From positions 248,001-312,000 of the forward strand of contig NZ_LMOI01000024.1 in assembly GCF_001423525.1 (NCBI RefSeq): a stretch of DNA of 64,000 nucleotides, written 5' to 3'. The notes beneath the pieces were generated by a model, which ran no database searches, was not told where the DNA came from, and worked only from the letters and a program-made list of their open reading frames with translations. Origin of the DNA: Arthrobacter sp. Leaf137. Lineage in GTDB: Bacteria > Actinomycetota > Actinomycetes > Actinomycetales > Micrococcaceae. The first letter of the stretch is position 1. Each line of letters opens with the position of its first letter. A program made the translations under genes and the position numbers. Positions 24,519 to 32,952 of this stretch are shown one piece after another.

Positions 24519-25712
24519 TCAGGCCTCTGTGTACGGGAGGAAAGCCGAGACCAGGAAGCCCCCGCCCGCGGCCGGTCCGGCCGCCAACGAACCATCGTAG
24601 AGGTTGATTCGCTCCCGCATTCCGCGCAGGCCGTTGCCGCCGTTTTCCGCAGCGTCGCCGGCGTGGTCCGCGGAGGCGCCCCGGCCGTCGTCGTACACCT
24701 CTATCTGCAGGCCCCGCTGCTGCCAACGGATGGCGGCACTGGCGGTGGCCCGGGGCCCTGCGTGCTTAAGGACGTTGGTGAGCGCCTCCTGGAGCACCCG
24801 GTAGGCGGTGAGTTCGGCACCGGGCGGAAGAACCCGGCGCGGGGAGCCTTGCTGTTCAAAGGCCAGGGGAAGGCCTGCCGCCCGGAAGCCGAGGAACAGC
24901 TCGTCCACGTCTGACAACCCGGGCAGCGGACGGGTGGCGGCCTCATCGCCGTGCCGCAGCACGCCCAGCAGGCGCCGCATTTCCGCCAGTGACGTCCGGG
25001 CTGTGGCGGCGACAGTGGCCAAAGTCTCGGTGGCAACCGAAGGGTTGGCCGCGGCGGCATACCTGGCGCCGTCAGACTGGGTGATGATCACCGAGAGGGA
25101 ATGGGCCACAATGTCGTGCATTTCCCGGGCGATGTGGGCGCGTTCATCGGCGGCGGCGAGTGACCGTTCCTGCTGTTGTTCGATCTCGAGCCTGCGGGCA
25201 CGGTCTGACAGGGTCTGGAGCTGCTGGCGCCGCACCCGGGTCAGGTCGCCCAGGGTCCAGCTGAACAGGACCAGCATCCAGATCAGCACCGTATACACCG
25301 CGCTGATGGTCAGGCCAAGGACTCCGGTTTCGGCGGTGCTGCTGAGGTTGCGGCTGGTCAGGAGCACCCCGCCGAGCAGGCCCAGGCCAAGCACGGAGCG
25401 GCTGGCCCAGGCGGGACCGTAGGCGGCAACGGCGTAGATGATCAGCGGAACGGCCACCAGGCCCGCCAGCGGCTCAAGCCCGGCGGCCCACAGCGCAAGG
25501 CAAGCGAGCACGATGGCTGCTGCGGCGCGGACCGGGCTGGTCCGCCGCCAGGCCAGCGGAACCACCAGTGCGCTGGACAGGACGAAGTGGCCTGGCCTGT
25601 CGGCGAGGAGATAGACCGGGCCGCAGAAAACCAGGACCGCAAACATGAGCGCCAGGTCCACCCGGAAGGTGTTGACCCGGAGCCACTGATAGAGCTTGTG
25701 CCGTCGTTCCAC
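24519..25712 (-). CDS. Sensor histidine kinase (HisKA_3 type)
   Basis: This 397-residue membrane kinase has about five or six transmembrane segments in residues 17-152, with almost no extracytoplasmic sensor domain, then a coiled coil (about 158-190). The HisKA_3 phosphoacceptor His199 lies in REMHDIVAHSLS. The ATPase domain has an N-box around TNVLKHAGPRATAS, DDGRG, and NGLRGMRERI. This layout is the intramembrane-sensing, DesK/LiaS-like group. It starts at GTG with TAGAGT 6 nt upstream and no ribosome site, so it is probably leaderless. It is divergent from leuB and precedes its response regulator by 3 nt. Confidence 0.93.
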   Translation of the reverse strand: MERRHKLYQWLRVNTFRVDLALMFAVLVFCGPVYLLADRPGHFVLSSALVVPLAWRRTSPVRAAAAIVLACLALWAAGLEPLAGLVAVPLIIYAVAAYGPAWASRSVLGLGLLGGVLLTSRNLSSTAETGVLGLTISAVYTVLIWMLVLFSWTLGDLTRVRRQQLQTLSDRARRLEIEQQQERSLAAADERAHIAREMHDIVAHSLSVIITQSDGARYAAAANPSVATETLATVAATARTSLAEMRRLLGVLRHGDEAATRPLPGLSDVDELFLGFRAAGLPLAFEQQGSPRRVLPPGAELTAYRVLQEALTNVLKHAGPRATASAAIRWQQRGLQIEVYDDGRGASADHAGDAAENGGNGLRGMRERINLYDGSLAAGPAAGGGFLVSAFLPYTEA

Positions 25713-25718
25713 CCGGGA

Positions 25719-25724
25719 ACTCTA
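25719..25724 (-). promoter_or_regulatory. -10 element for the histidine kinase, leaderless-type
   Basis: TAGAGT on the minus strand ends 6 nt before the GTG start at 25712. Confidence 0.42.
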
Positions 25725-25827
25725 TGCTGTTGGGGCCTGACGACGCCTCATACCGGAGGCTGATCTCGCTTCCGGAGGGTCCGCCCGGGAGACACAAGGC
25801 ACGGTCGTGTCTGAATACTGAGACATG

Positions 25828-25858
25828 TTGACCAGCATATGGATGTTTTGGCTACCCT
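25828..25858 (+). promoter_or_regulatory. Promoter of leuB, leaderless-type
   Basis: TTGACC (25828-25833) and TACCCT (25853-25858) are spaced by 19 nt. The -10 ends 6 nt before the leuB ATG, and no ribosome site is present. Confidence 0.5.
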
Positions 25859-25864
25859 GAAAAT

Positions 25865-26917
25865 ATGAGCGCATCCTCCATTGACCTTGCAGTAATTCCC
25901 GGCGACGGCATCGGCCCCGAAGTCATTGCCGAGGCAGTCAAAGTGCTGGAAAAGGCTGTGGCCGCGGAGGGAGTGGAGCTCAAGCAGACGCACTACAAGC
26001 TTGGTGCCGAGCACTGGCTGGCCACCGGCGAGACCTTGCCGGACGAGGTCCTCGCGGACCTGCGGACCCGCGATGCCATCCTGTTCGGCGCTGTCGGGGC
26101 AGCCCCCGGTGACACCCGCATCCCGTCCGGCATCATCGAGCGCGAGATGCTCCTGAAACTGCGGTTCAGCCTCGACCACTACGTCAACCTGCGCCCGTCA
26201 CGGCTGTACGGCACAGTCGGCAGTCCCCTCGCTAACCCGGGCACCATTGATTTCATCGTGGTCCGCGAAGGAACCGAAGGACCCTACGTGGGCAACGGCG
26301 GCAGCCTGCGCGCCGGCACCCCGCACGAAGTGGCCACCGAGGTGTCCCTGAACACCGCCCACGGCGTGGAGCGCGTGGTCCGCGATGCCTTCCGCCGCGC
26401 CAGCGCCCGCGAACGCAAGCACGTCACCCTGGTCCACAAGCACAACGTCCTGGTTTTCGCCGGGCACCTCTGGAAGCGCACTGTCGAGGCCGTGGCCCAG
26501 GAGTTCCCGGAGGTCACCCACGACTACCTGCACGTGGACGCCGCCACCATTTTCATGGTTACCGATCCGTCCCGCTTCGACGTCATCGTCACCGACAACC
26601 TTTTCGGTGACATCCTCACGGACCTGGCTGCCGCCATCACCGGCGGCATCGGACTGGCCGCCAGCGGGAACATCAACATGGACCGCACGGCGCCCTCCAT
26701 GTTCGAACCCGTCCACGGTTCCGCGCCGGACATCGCCGGCCAGGGCAAGGCCGATCCGACGGCGGCCATCCTCTCCGCCGCGCTCCTGCTGGACCACCTT
26801 GGCTACGCCGAAGCGGCCCGGAAGATCGAAGCCGCGGTAGTGGCCGACGTCGAAAAGCGCGACGGCACCGCCCGCAGCACCACCGCCGTCGGCGACGCCA
26901 TCGCCGCCGGACTCTGA
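25865..26917 (+). CDS. leuB: 3-isopropylmalate dehydrogenase
   Basis: LeuB (350 residues) oxidatively decarboxylates 3-isopropylmalate to 2-oxoisocaproate with NAD+ in leucine synthesis. Family features are the N-terminal AVIPGDGIGPEVIAEA, substrate-binding arginines in MLLKLRFSLDHYVNLRPSRL, the ENTEG-like REGTEGPYVG, and the Mg/NAD segment VTDNLFGDILTDLAAAITGG. The C-terminus has VHGSAPDIAGQGKADPTAAI, diagnostic of the NAD-dependent isopropylmalate/isocitrate/tartrate family. The neighbouring ilvE and the other leu/ilv genes support leucine rather than tartrate metabolism. It is probably leaderless and is divergent from the histidine kinase. Confidence 0.94.
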   Translation: MSASSIDLAVIPGDGIGPEVIAEAVKVLEKAVAAEGVELKQTHYKLGAEHWLATGETLPDEVLADLRTRDAILFGAVGAAPGDTRIPSGIIEREMLLKLRFSLDHYVNLRPSRLYGTVGSPLANPGTIDFIVVREGTEGPYVGNGGSLRAGTPHEVATEVSLNTAHGVERVVRDAFRRASARERKHVTLVHKHNVLVFAGHLWKRTVEAVAQEFPEVTHDYLHVDAATIFMVTDPSRFDVIVTDNLFGDILTDLAAAITGGIGLAASGNINMDRTAPSMFEPVHGSAPDIAGQGKADPTAAILSAALLLDHLGYAEAARKIEAAVVADVEKRDGTARSTTAVGDAIAAGL

Positions 26918-26981
26918 CCCGCGCCGGAGCCACCGGCATCGGGCGTAAGCTTGTCTCGAATTACCAAATGCCGCCACCTCC

Positions 26982-26995
26982 GTTCAGCGCTGAAC
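26982..26995. promoter_or_regulatory. Perfect 14-bp palindrome upstream of ilvE
   Basis: GTTCAGCGCTGAAC lies 26 nt before the ilvE ATG and downstream of a -10-like TAAGCT (26945-26950). It could be an operator or a small RNA hairpin in the leader. Confidence 0.4.
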
Positions 26996-27021
26996 CCCCG
27001 GCGGCCGATCGTGGAGGAACC

Positions 27022-28134
27022 ATGACCCAGACTGCCCATGGCGTCGAATTCAGCCTGCAGCCTTCGGCGAACCCGAAGACCGCAGAACAGCGTGAAGCCA
27101 TCCTGGCGAACCCGGGATTCGGCAACTACTTCACCGACCACACCGCCGTCGTCGACTACAGCGTGGACGCGGACGGTAACGGCGGGTGGCACGACCCCCG
27201 GGTCGAAGCCTACGGACCCATCGTCCTGGATCCTTCTGCCGCCGTCTTCCACTACGGCCAGGAGATCTTCGAAGGGCTGAAGGCCTACCGCCACGCCGAC
27301 GGTTCCGTCTGGACGTTCCGTCCGGAGGCCAACGCGGCCCGGCTGAACAAGTCCGCACGCCGGCTTGCCCTGCCCGAACTGCCCGCGGAGTACTTCCTCG
27401 GCGCCATCCGCGAGCTTGTGGCCGCGGACAAGGACTGGGTTCCCAACGGTGACGGCGAAGCCCTATACCTGCGGCCGTTCATGATCGCCACCGAGGCGTT
27501 CCTCGGCGTCCGCGCCGCACGCGAGGTCTCCTTCCGGGTTATCGCTTCGCCTGCCGGCAACTACTTTGGCGGCGAGCTCAAGCCGGTCTCCATCTGGATC
27601 TCACGCGAATACGCCCGTGCCGGGCGCGGCGGAACGGGCGACGCGAAGTGCGGCGGCAACTACGCTGCTTCCCTGATCGCCCAGCAGGAAGCGGAAGCCA
27701 ACGGCTGCAAGCAGGTCCTCTTCCTTGACCACTTCAACGACGACGCCGTGGAAGAACTCGGCGGCATGAATGTCTTCTTCGTCATGAAGGACGGCTCCCT
27801 GGTCACGCCAGCCCTGACCGGCACCATCCTGGAAGGCGTCACCCGGATGTCCGTCATCCAGGTGGCCAAGGACATGGGCCGGGACGTCACCGAGCGCAAG
27901 ATCACCCTCGATGAATGGCGCGACGGCGTAGCCTCCGGTGAGATCACAGAGGTCTTTGCCTGCGGTACCGCGGCCGTCATCACGCCCATCGGGGTCCTCA
28001 AGGACGCCACGGAATTCATCGGCTCGGAGGACGCCAAGGCCGGCGAAACCACCATGGCCATCCGCGAGAAGCTGCTGGGCATCCAGACCGGCACCGTTCC
28101 GGACACCCACGGCTGGCTGACCCGCCTAGCCTGA
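27022..28134 (+). CDS. ilvE: Branched-chain amino acid aminotransferase
   Basis: IlvE (370 residues) is a fold-type IV PLP enzyme that performs the last transamination making Val, Leu and Ile from their 2-oxo acids, with glutamate as donor. Recognisable segments are VFHYGQEIFEGLKAYRH, the substrate-site RPEANAARLN, the PLP lysine in GTGDAKCGGNYAASL, and TGTILEGVTRMS near the cofactor phosphate. Length fits the long BCAT family. The ATG has a strong GGAGGAACC site. It lies 104 nt after leuB, with a possible own promoter and a palindrome in between. A terminator follows. Confidence 0.97.
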   Translation: MTQTAHGVEFSLQPSANPKTAEQREAILANPGFGNYFTDHTAVVDYSVDADGNGGWHDPRVEAYGPIVLDPSAAVFHYGQEIFEGLKAYRHADGSVWTFRPEANAARLNKSARRLALPELPAEYFLGAIRELVAADKDWVPNGDGEALYLRPFMIATEAFLGVRAAREVSFRVIASPAGNYFGGELKPVSIWISREYARAGRGGTGDAKCGGNYAASLIAQQEAEANGCKQVLFLDHFNDDAVEELGGMNVFFVMKDGSLVTPALTGTILEGVTRMSVIQVAKDMGRDVTERKITLDEWRDGVASGEITEVFACGTAAVITPIGVLKDATEFIGSEDAKAGETTMAIREKLLGIQTGTVPDTHGWLTRLA

Positions 28135-28160
28135 GCGGGCTGACGGGTTGGAAACGCTCG

Positions 28161-28200
28161 ACGGCGCCTGCCGGACTTCGGTCCATGCAGGCGCCGTTTG
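28161..28200 (+). terminator. Intrinsic terminator after ilvE
   Basis: An 11-bp stem ACGGCGCCTGC/GCAGGCGCCGT contains an inner GGAC-TTCG-GTCC hairpin and is followed by TTTG, about 25 nt past the ilvE stop. Confidence 0.82.
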
Positions 28201-28320
28201 CGCTTAAGCCCGGTGCCGGTCTTTGGCTTGTCCGCGTATCAGAACCGCCGAGGCCGGGTTTTCGCGAAAAGGGCTTCGGAACGCTGCTCGCGCGGGTCGG
28301 AGCAGGGCGTACGACGGCGG

Positions 28321-28914
28321 TCAGCGCCGGGCTGCCTTGCGCGCAGCGTTCTTCTGGGCTTTGCGGGAGACGGGCTTCAGGGCCTTTCTGGCGGCCTCTT
28401 CAGCCAGTGCGTGGTGGCGCCGGGCGTCGATGATGTCGTTGAACAGCGACGAGGCAAAGACGCCGCCGTCCTGGGCATACACCTCGTAGGGGTAGCCCTC
28501 AAAGGCCGCGGGGATGGCTCCGGCGGTGAACGGATCCCTGCCCGTGGCCCTGGCGGCTGCGTCACCCAGCGCCCAGGTACGGGTCAGGTGCCGGGTGAGG
28601 TTTTCACTGGCGAAAGCTGCGGCGTCACCTGACACTGCGGCACTCTTCAGCAGTTCCTCAAGTTCGCCGGCCAGGATCCCGGCCGCCTGTGCGTCTGCTG
28701 CATCCGACGTGGTGAGTTCTGCGCCGGCGGTTTCCACTGCTTCGCTCCAGTCGGCCGTCCCGCGGAATGTCTTCCAGGTGGGAAACCAGACCACGGAACC
28801 TGCCGCATGGTTGTGGAGGTGCAGGAGCCCGGTGCTCTTCTCAGTGGCGGAGTGGTCGTGGCCGTCCGCTTCCGCGTTGGCGATGAGTTCTGCAAGGGTG
28901 GGTGCGCTGGTCAT
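28321..28914 (-). CDS. Uncharacterised protein with basic C-terminal tail
   Basis: I do not recognise this 197-residue protein. Codon use matches its neighbours, and the sequence has no signal peptide or membrane helix. It contains LLHLHNHAAGSVVWFPTWK near residue 30, an acidic Ala-rich middle part, FEGYPYEVYAQDGGVFASSL, and a strongly basic helical tail (ALKPVSRKAQKNAARKAARR). The tail suggests nucleic acid or ribosome contact, but this is speculative. The ATG at 28914 is preferred, as the upstream in-frame ATG at 28962 would add an atypical polar stretch. It is convergent with ilvE and divergent from the MBL hydrolase gene. Confidence 0.7.
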   Translation of the reverse strand: MTSAPTLAELIANAEADGHDHSATEKSTGLLHLHNHAAGSVVWFPTWKTFRGTADWSEAVETAGAELTTSDAADAQAAGILAGELEELLKSAAVSGDAAAFASENLTRHLTRTWALGDAAARATGRDPFTAGAIPAAFEGYPYEVYAQDGGVFASSLFNDIIDARRHHALAEEAARKALKPVSRKAQKNAARKAARR

Positions 28915-29033
28915 GAATGTATCCGGCTTCCTGGTGAGGGGTGGGGCGTCATGTGTGGTCAACCCGCAGGGGTGTTCGATCTATTCCGGCCCCTGATCCG
29001 GCGGGCCCGGTCCATGGGTGCGAGGATGGGGCA

Positions 29034-29861
29034 GTGACTCCCGATCCAGCCGCCACCCTGCAGCGCAGTTCCGACCTGACCCGGTTCATCCTTGCTCCCA
29101 ATCCCGGGCCGATGAGCCTGGACGGGACCAACTCCTATGTCCTTGCCGCTCCCGGCAGCCCCGGCGCGGTGGTGGTGGACCCCGGACCGGACGATGAAGC
29201 CCACCTTCTGGCGCTGGCGCGCGCGGGCGCCGTCGAACTGGTCCTCATTACCCACCGGCACGCCGACCATACGGCCGGTTCGGCGCGGCTGCACGAACTG
29301 ACCGGCGCGCCCGTCCGCGCCGCCGATCCCGCACACTGCCATGGTGGGGGAGCGCCGTTGCTGGACGGCGAGGTGGTCCGCGCCGCGGGGCTCGATCTGA
29401 CCGTTTTGGCAACTCCGGGCCACACCTCCGATTCGGTGTGCTTCCACTTGCCCGGCGATGGGCCGGACGGGTCCGTCCTGACGGGGGATACCATCCTGGG
29501 CAGGGGAACCACCATGCTTGACTATCCCGACGGGACGCTGGGGGACTACCTGGCCACCCTGGACCGGCTTGAGGCCATGGGGCCGGCAACGGTCCTGCCG
29601 GCCCACGGACCTGTCCTGCCCGCCCTGGCAGAGGTTGTCCGTGGTTACCGTACGCACCGCCATGAACGCCTGGCCCAGATCCGCGAAGCCCTGGACCGGC
29701 TGGGCCGCGACGCGTCCGTCGGCGACGTGGCGGACGCCGTCTATTCCGACGTCGGACCTTCCGTCAGGCGCGCGGCCGAGATGTCCGTGGCCGCGCAGCT
29801 GCACTACCTGCGGGAGGAGTCCGGCAATGCGGGGGCCCACCGGGGAAACGGTAGGGTATGA
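29034..29861 (+). CDS. MBL-fold metallohydrolase
   Basis: This 275-residue metallo-beta-lactamase-fold hydrolase carries the metal motif THRHADHTAG (HxHxDH) near residue 81, a further ligand region LATPGHTSDSVCFHL, the bridging Asp in VLTGDTILGRGTT, and the final His in VLPAHGP. The C-terminal helical extension with THRHERLAQIREAL and AQLHYLREES matches LACTB2-like proteins. Members include endoribonucleases and thioester hydrolases, so the substrate is open. GTG was chosen with GAGGAT 7 nt upstream. It ends 3 nt before the FAH-family gene. Confidence 0.9.
   Translation: MTPDPAATLQRSSDLTRFILAPNPGPMSLDGTNSYVLAAPGSPGAVVVDPGPDDEAHLLALARAGAVELVLITHRHADHTAGSARLHELTGAPVRAADPAHCHGGGAPLLDGEVVRAAGLDLTVLATPGHTSDSVCFHLPGDGPDGSVLTGDTILGRGTTMLDYPDGTLGDYLATLDRLEAMGPATVLPAHGPVLPALAEVVRGYRTHRHERLAQIREALDRLGRDASVGDVADAVYSDVGPSVRRAAEMSVAAQLHYLREESGNAGAHRGNGRV
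29852..29857 (+). promoter_or_regulatory. Possible -10 element for the FAH-family gene
   Basis: TAGGGT ends 7 nt before the ATG at 29865. AGGG within it could also act as a weak ribosome site, so this reading is ambiguous. Confidence 0.32.
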
Positions 29862-29864
29862 ACC

Positions 29865-30641
29865 ATGCGTATTGCGAGGTTTGTCGTTGATTCCGATCCC
29901 CTGTACGGCGTAGTTGAAGGTGACGCCGGCAGTGAGGAGATTACTGTCATCCAGGGTGACCCGTTCTTCAACGGCGTGGAGCGCACGTCGGTCCGCCACA
30001 AGCTGGAGGACGTCCGGCTGCTGGCCCCGATTATCCCGCGCAGCAAGGTGATCGGCGTCGGCCGTAACTTCGTGGAGCACGCCCATGAGCTCGGCAACGA
30101 CGTGCCTGCCCAGCCGCTGCTGTTCCTGAAGCCGAATACGGCCGTCGTCGGCCCGAACGATCCCGTCGTACTGCCGGAGTTCTCCGATGAGATCTCCTTC
30201 GAGGCAGAGCTGTGCGTCGTCATCGGCCGGATCTGCAAGGACGTCCCGGAGGACCGCGTCGACGACGTCATCTTCGGTTACACCTGCGGCAACGACCTCA
30301 CGGCCCGCGACGTCCAGAAGACCGACCTGCAGTGGACCCGTGCCAAGGGGTTCGATACCTCCGCGCCGCTTGGCCCGTGGATCGAAACGGAGCTGGACAC
30401 CGAGGACCTGCAGATCCAGGGCAGGCTCAACGGCGAAATGCGGCAGGACGGCAACACCAACCAGATGATCCGCGGCGTCCGGGAACTGGTGTCCATCGTC
30501 TCCCAGGCGTTCACCCTGCTGCCCGGTGACGTGATCATGACCGGCACTCCTGCCGGCGTCGGACTGGTCACCGCCGGTGACCGGTATGAAGTGGAAATTG
30601 AAGGCATCGGCCGGCTGTCCAACCCGATCGTCCGCCGCTAA
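29865..30641 (+). CDS. Fumarylacetoacetate hydrolase family protein
   Basis: This 258-residue protein is a member of the FAH superfamily, which includes fumarylpyruvate hydrolases, oxaloacetate decarboxylases and 2-oxo-acid hydratases. Metal-binding carboxylates lie in SDEISFEAELCVVIG, and other signatures are KVIGVGRNFVEHAHELG, YTCGNDLTARDVQ, and LPGDVIMTGTPAGVG at the C-terminus. The specific reaction cannot be assigned from sequence. It starts 3 nt after the MBL hydrolase and precedes gltX by 50 nt on the same strand. In related actinobacteria an FAH-family gene often sits before gltX. Confidence 0.93.
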   Translation: MRIARFVVDSDPLYGVVEGDAGSEEITVIQGDPFFNGVERTSVRHKLEDVRLLAPIIPRSKVIGVGRNFVEHAHELGNDVPAQPLLFLKPNTAVVGPNDPVVLPEFSDEISFEAELCVVIGRICKDVPEDRVDDVIFGYTCGNDLTARDVQKTDLQWTRAKGFDTSAPLGPWIETELDTEDLQIQGRLNGEMRQDGNTNQMIRGVRELVSIVSQAFTLLPGDVIMTGTPAGVGLVTAGDRYEVEIEGIGRLSNPIVRR

Positions 30642-30691
30642 GGGACAGGCCGCGATGGCGGCAGGCGCCAGACGGTAAAGTTGAAGCCACT

Positions 30692-32206
30692 ATGACTATC
30701 GCTTCTTCGTCGCCTGCCGCCTCCATCCCGCCTGTTACCGCGGAAACACCCGTCCGGGTCCGTTTCTGCCCCTCACCCACCGGCACTCCGCACGTGGGCC
30801 TGATCCGTACCGCCCTGTTCAACTGGGCTTACGCACGGCACACCAAGGGCACCCTGGTGTTCCGCATCGAGGACACGGATGCGGCGCGGGACAGCGAGGA
30901 GAGCTACCACCAGCTGCTGGATGCGCTGAAGTGGCTCGGCATCGACTGGGACGAGGGCGTCGAGGTGGGCGGCCCGCACGAACCCTACCGGCAGTCGCAG
31001 CGCAGTGACATCTACCAGGACGTCATCAAGCGGCTGCATGAGGGCGAATTCATCTACGAGTCGTACTCCACACCGGACGAGATTGAGGCCCGCCACCGTG
31101 CCGCCGGCCGTGACCCCAAGCTCGGCTACGACGGGTACGACCGGCACCTGACGGAGGAGCAGCTGGCCCAATACAGGGCAGAGGGCCGCCAGGCCGTCCT
31201 CCGCCTCCGGATGCCCGACGAGGACCTCACCTTCACCGACCTGGTCCGCGGCGAGATTACCTTCCGCGCCGGTTCGGTTCCCGACTTCGCAGTGGTGCGG
31301 GCCAACGGCCACCCGCTGTACACCCTGGTCAACCCGGTGGACGACGCGCTGATGGGCATCACCCACGTGCTCCGCGGCGAAGACCTGCTTAGCTCCACCC
31401 CGCGGCAGATTGCCCTCTACCGCGCGCTGCACGCAGTGGGTGTTGCTGAGTACATGCCCGAATTCGGCCATCTGCCCTATGTCATGGGCCAGGGCAACAA
31501 GAAGCTGTCCAAGCGCGATCCCGAGTCCAGCCTCTTCCTGCACCGCGAGCGGGGCTTCATCCCGGAGGGCCTGCTGAACTACCTGTCCCTGCTGGGCTGG
31601 TCCCTCAGCGCCGACGAGGACATCTTCACCGTGGAGCAGCTGGTGGAGAACTTCGACATTCACGATGTCCTGGCCAACCCCGCGCGCTTCGACCTGAAGA
31701 AGGCCGAAGCCATCAACGGCACGCATGTGCGGATGCTTGCCCCAGAGGATTTCCGGAACCGGGTGGCGCACTACCTGCGTGAAGCCGGACTGGTGGGGGA
31801 GATCCTGACCGACCGTGAAGAACAGATCGTCACCGAAGCCGCACCCCTGATACAGGAGCGCATCACCCTGCTGGGCGAGGCGCCGGAAATGATCGCCTTC
31901 CTGTTCAAGGCCGATGACGCCATTGACGTTGCCGACGACGCGCGCAAGGGCCTGCCGGAAAACCTGGCCGAAGTCCTTGACGCAGCGATCGGCGCCCTTG
32001 AGCCCATCGCGGACTGGACTCCGGAGACCATCCAGGCAGCCCTCAAGCAGGCCCTCGTCGAAGACCTTGGACTGAAGCCGCGCCTGGCCTTCGGACCGGT
32101 CCGCACCGCCGTGTCCGGCCGCCGCATCTCGCCACCGCTGTTCGAGTCGATGGTGATCCTGGGCAAGGATGCCTCACTCCGCAGGCTTCAGGCTTTCCGC
32201 GGCTGA
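30692..32206 (+). CDS. gltX: Glutamyl-tRNA synthetase
   Basis: GluRS (504 residues) is a class I synthetase. The HIGH-type motif is in TGTPHVGLIRTALFNWAYA, and KLSKR occurs in NKKLSKRDPES (about residues 270-274). The length and C-terminal helical anticodon domain are those of bacterial GluRS, not the truncated GluQ-RS. Actinobacteria generally lack GlnRS, so this enzyme probably also makes Glu-tRNA-Gln for GatCAB; that is inferred from the family. A TAAAGT lies 10 nt before the ATG, suggesting a very short leader. tRNA-Gln and tRNA-Glu, its substrates, lie about 1.3 kb downstream. Confidence 0.96.
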   Translation: MTIASSSPAASIPPVTAETPVRVRFCPSPTGTPHVGLIRTALFNWAYARHTKGTLVFRIEDTDAARDSEESYHQLLDALKWLGIDWDEGVEVGGPHEPYRQSQRSDIYQDVIKRLHEGEFIYESYSTPDEIEARHRAAGRDPKLGYDGYDRHLTEEQLAQYRAEGRQAVLRLRMPDEDLTFTDLVRGEITFRAGSVPDFAVVRANGHPLYTLVNPVDDALMGITHVLRGEDLLSSTPRQIALYRALHAVGVAEYMPEFGHLPYVMGQGNKKLSKRDPESSLFLHRERGFIPEGLLNYLSLLGWSLSADEDIFTVEQLVENFDIHDVLANPARFDLKKAEAINGTHVRMLAPEDFRNRVAHYLREAGLVGEILTDREEQIVTEAAPLIQERITLLGEAPEMIAFLFKADDAIDVADDARKGLPENLAEVLDAAIGALEPIADWTPETIQAALKQALVEDLGLKPRLAFGPVRTAVSGRRISPPLFESMVILGKDASLRRLQAFRG

Positions 32207-32952
32207 TGGCTGTGGCCAGTTCCGCTGCCGGCGGCATCCTGGAGGCCCAGGCGGGTACCGTCCGGGGCGTCCTGTTCGATATCGACGACACCCTCGTGGA
32301 TCTCGAATACTCCATGACCACTGCATTGCGGGAGGTCAGCGAGCATCTCCTGCCCGGCCTCGACCAGTCCGGGTGGGAGCGGTTCGGCCGCATCTTCACC
32401 CACGAGACCACGCACTATTACGACCAGTACCTTGCGGGGGAGCTGACGTTCAACGAGCAGCGCCTCCTGCGCGGCCGGGCTGCGCTGGGACACTTCGGCA
32501 TCGAACTGGCCGACGGCGAGGAATCGCACCAGTGGCTGACCGCCTACATCCAGAAGCAGCCGTCCTACGTAAAGCCGTTCCCGGACGTCCTGCCGCTGCT
32601 CGATGTCCTGGACCGGGCAGGGATCCCGTACGGGGCCGTCAGTAACAACGTCCATGACTACCAGCGGGCGAAACTGGACGGCGCAGGCCTGGAACGGGTG
32701 GCGCACCTCGTGGGCACCGACACCCTGGGGGTGGCCAAGCCCAACCCGGCGATCTACCTCGAAGGTGTCCGGCTCCTGGGTACGGCAGCCTCCGAAACCC
32801 TTTACGTGGGCGACAACAGGTTGCTCGATGCGGAGGGCTCGACGGCGGCCGGGCTGCAGGGCGTATGGCTGAACCGGAACGCGGAAACCGCGGCGCATTT
32901 TTCTGGTGCCGCGGTTTCCACGCTGGCGGAATTGCTCCCGCTCTTCCACTAG
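32206..32952 (+). CDS. HAD-family hydrolase
   Basis: This 248-residue haloacid-dehalogenase-type phosphatase has motif I LFDIDDTLVDLE (nucleophile Asp), motif II Ser/Asn in GAVSNNVHDYQ, the motif III Lys in VAKPNPAIYLEGV, and motif IV VGDNRLLDAEG. It has a helical C1 cap, like the HAD-IA subfamily. The substrate is unknown; small phosphorylated metabolites are typical. Its ATG overlaps the gltX stop (TGATG), so the two are translationally coupled. Confidence 0.92.
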   Translation: MAVASSAAGGILEAQAGTVRGVLFDIDDTLVDLEYSMTTALREVSEHLLPGLDQSGWERFGRIFTHETTHYYDQYLAGELTFNEQRLLRGRAALGHFGIELADGEESHQWLTAYIQKQPSYVKPFPDVLPLLDVLDRAGIPYGAVSNNVHDYQRAKLDGAGLERVAHLVGTDTLGVAKPNPAIYLEGVRLLGTAASETLYVGDNRLLDAEGSTAAGLQGVWLNRNAETAAHFSGAAVSTLAELLPLFH

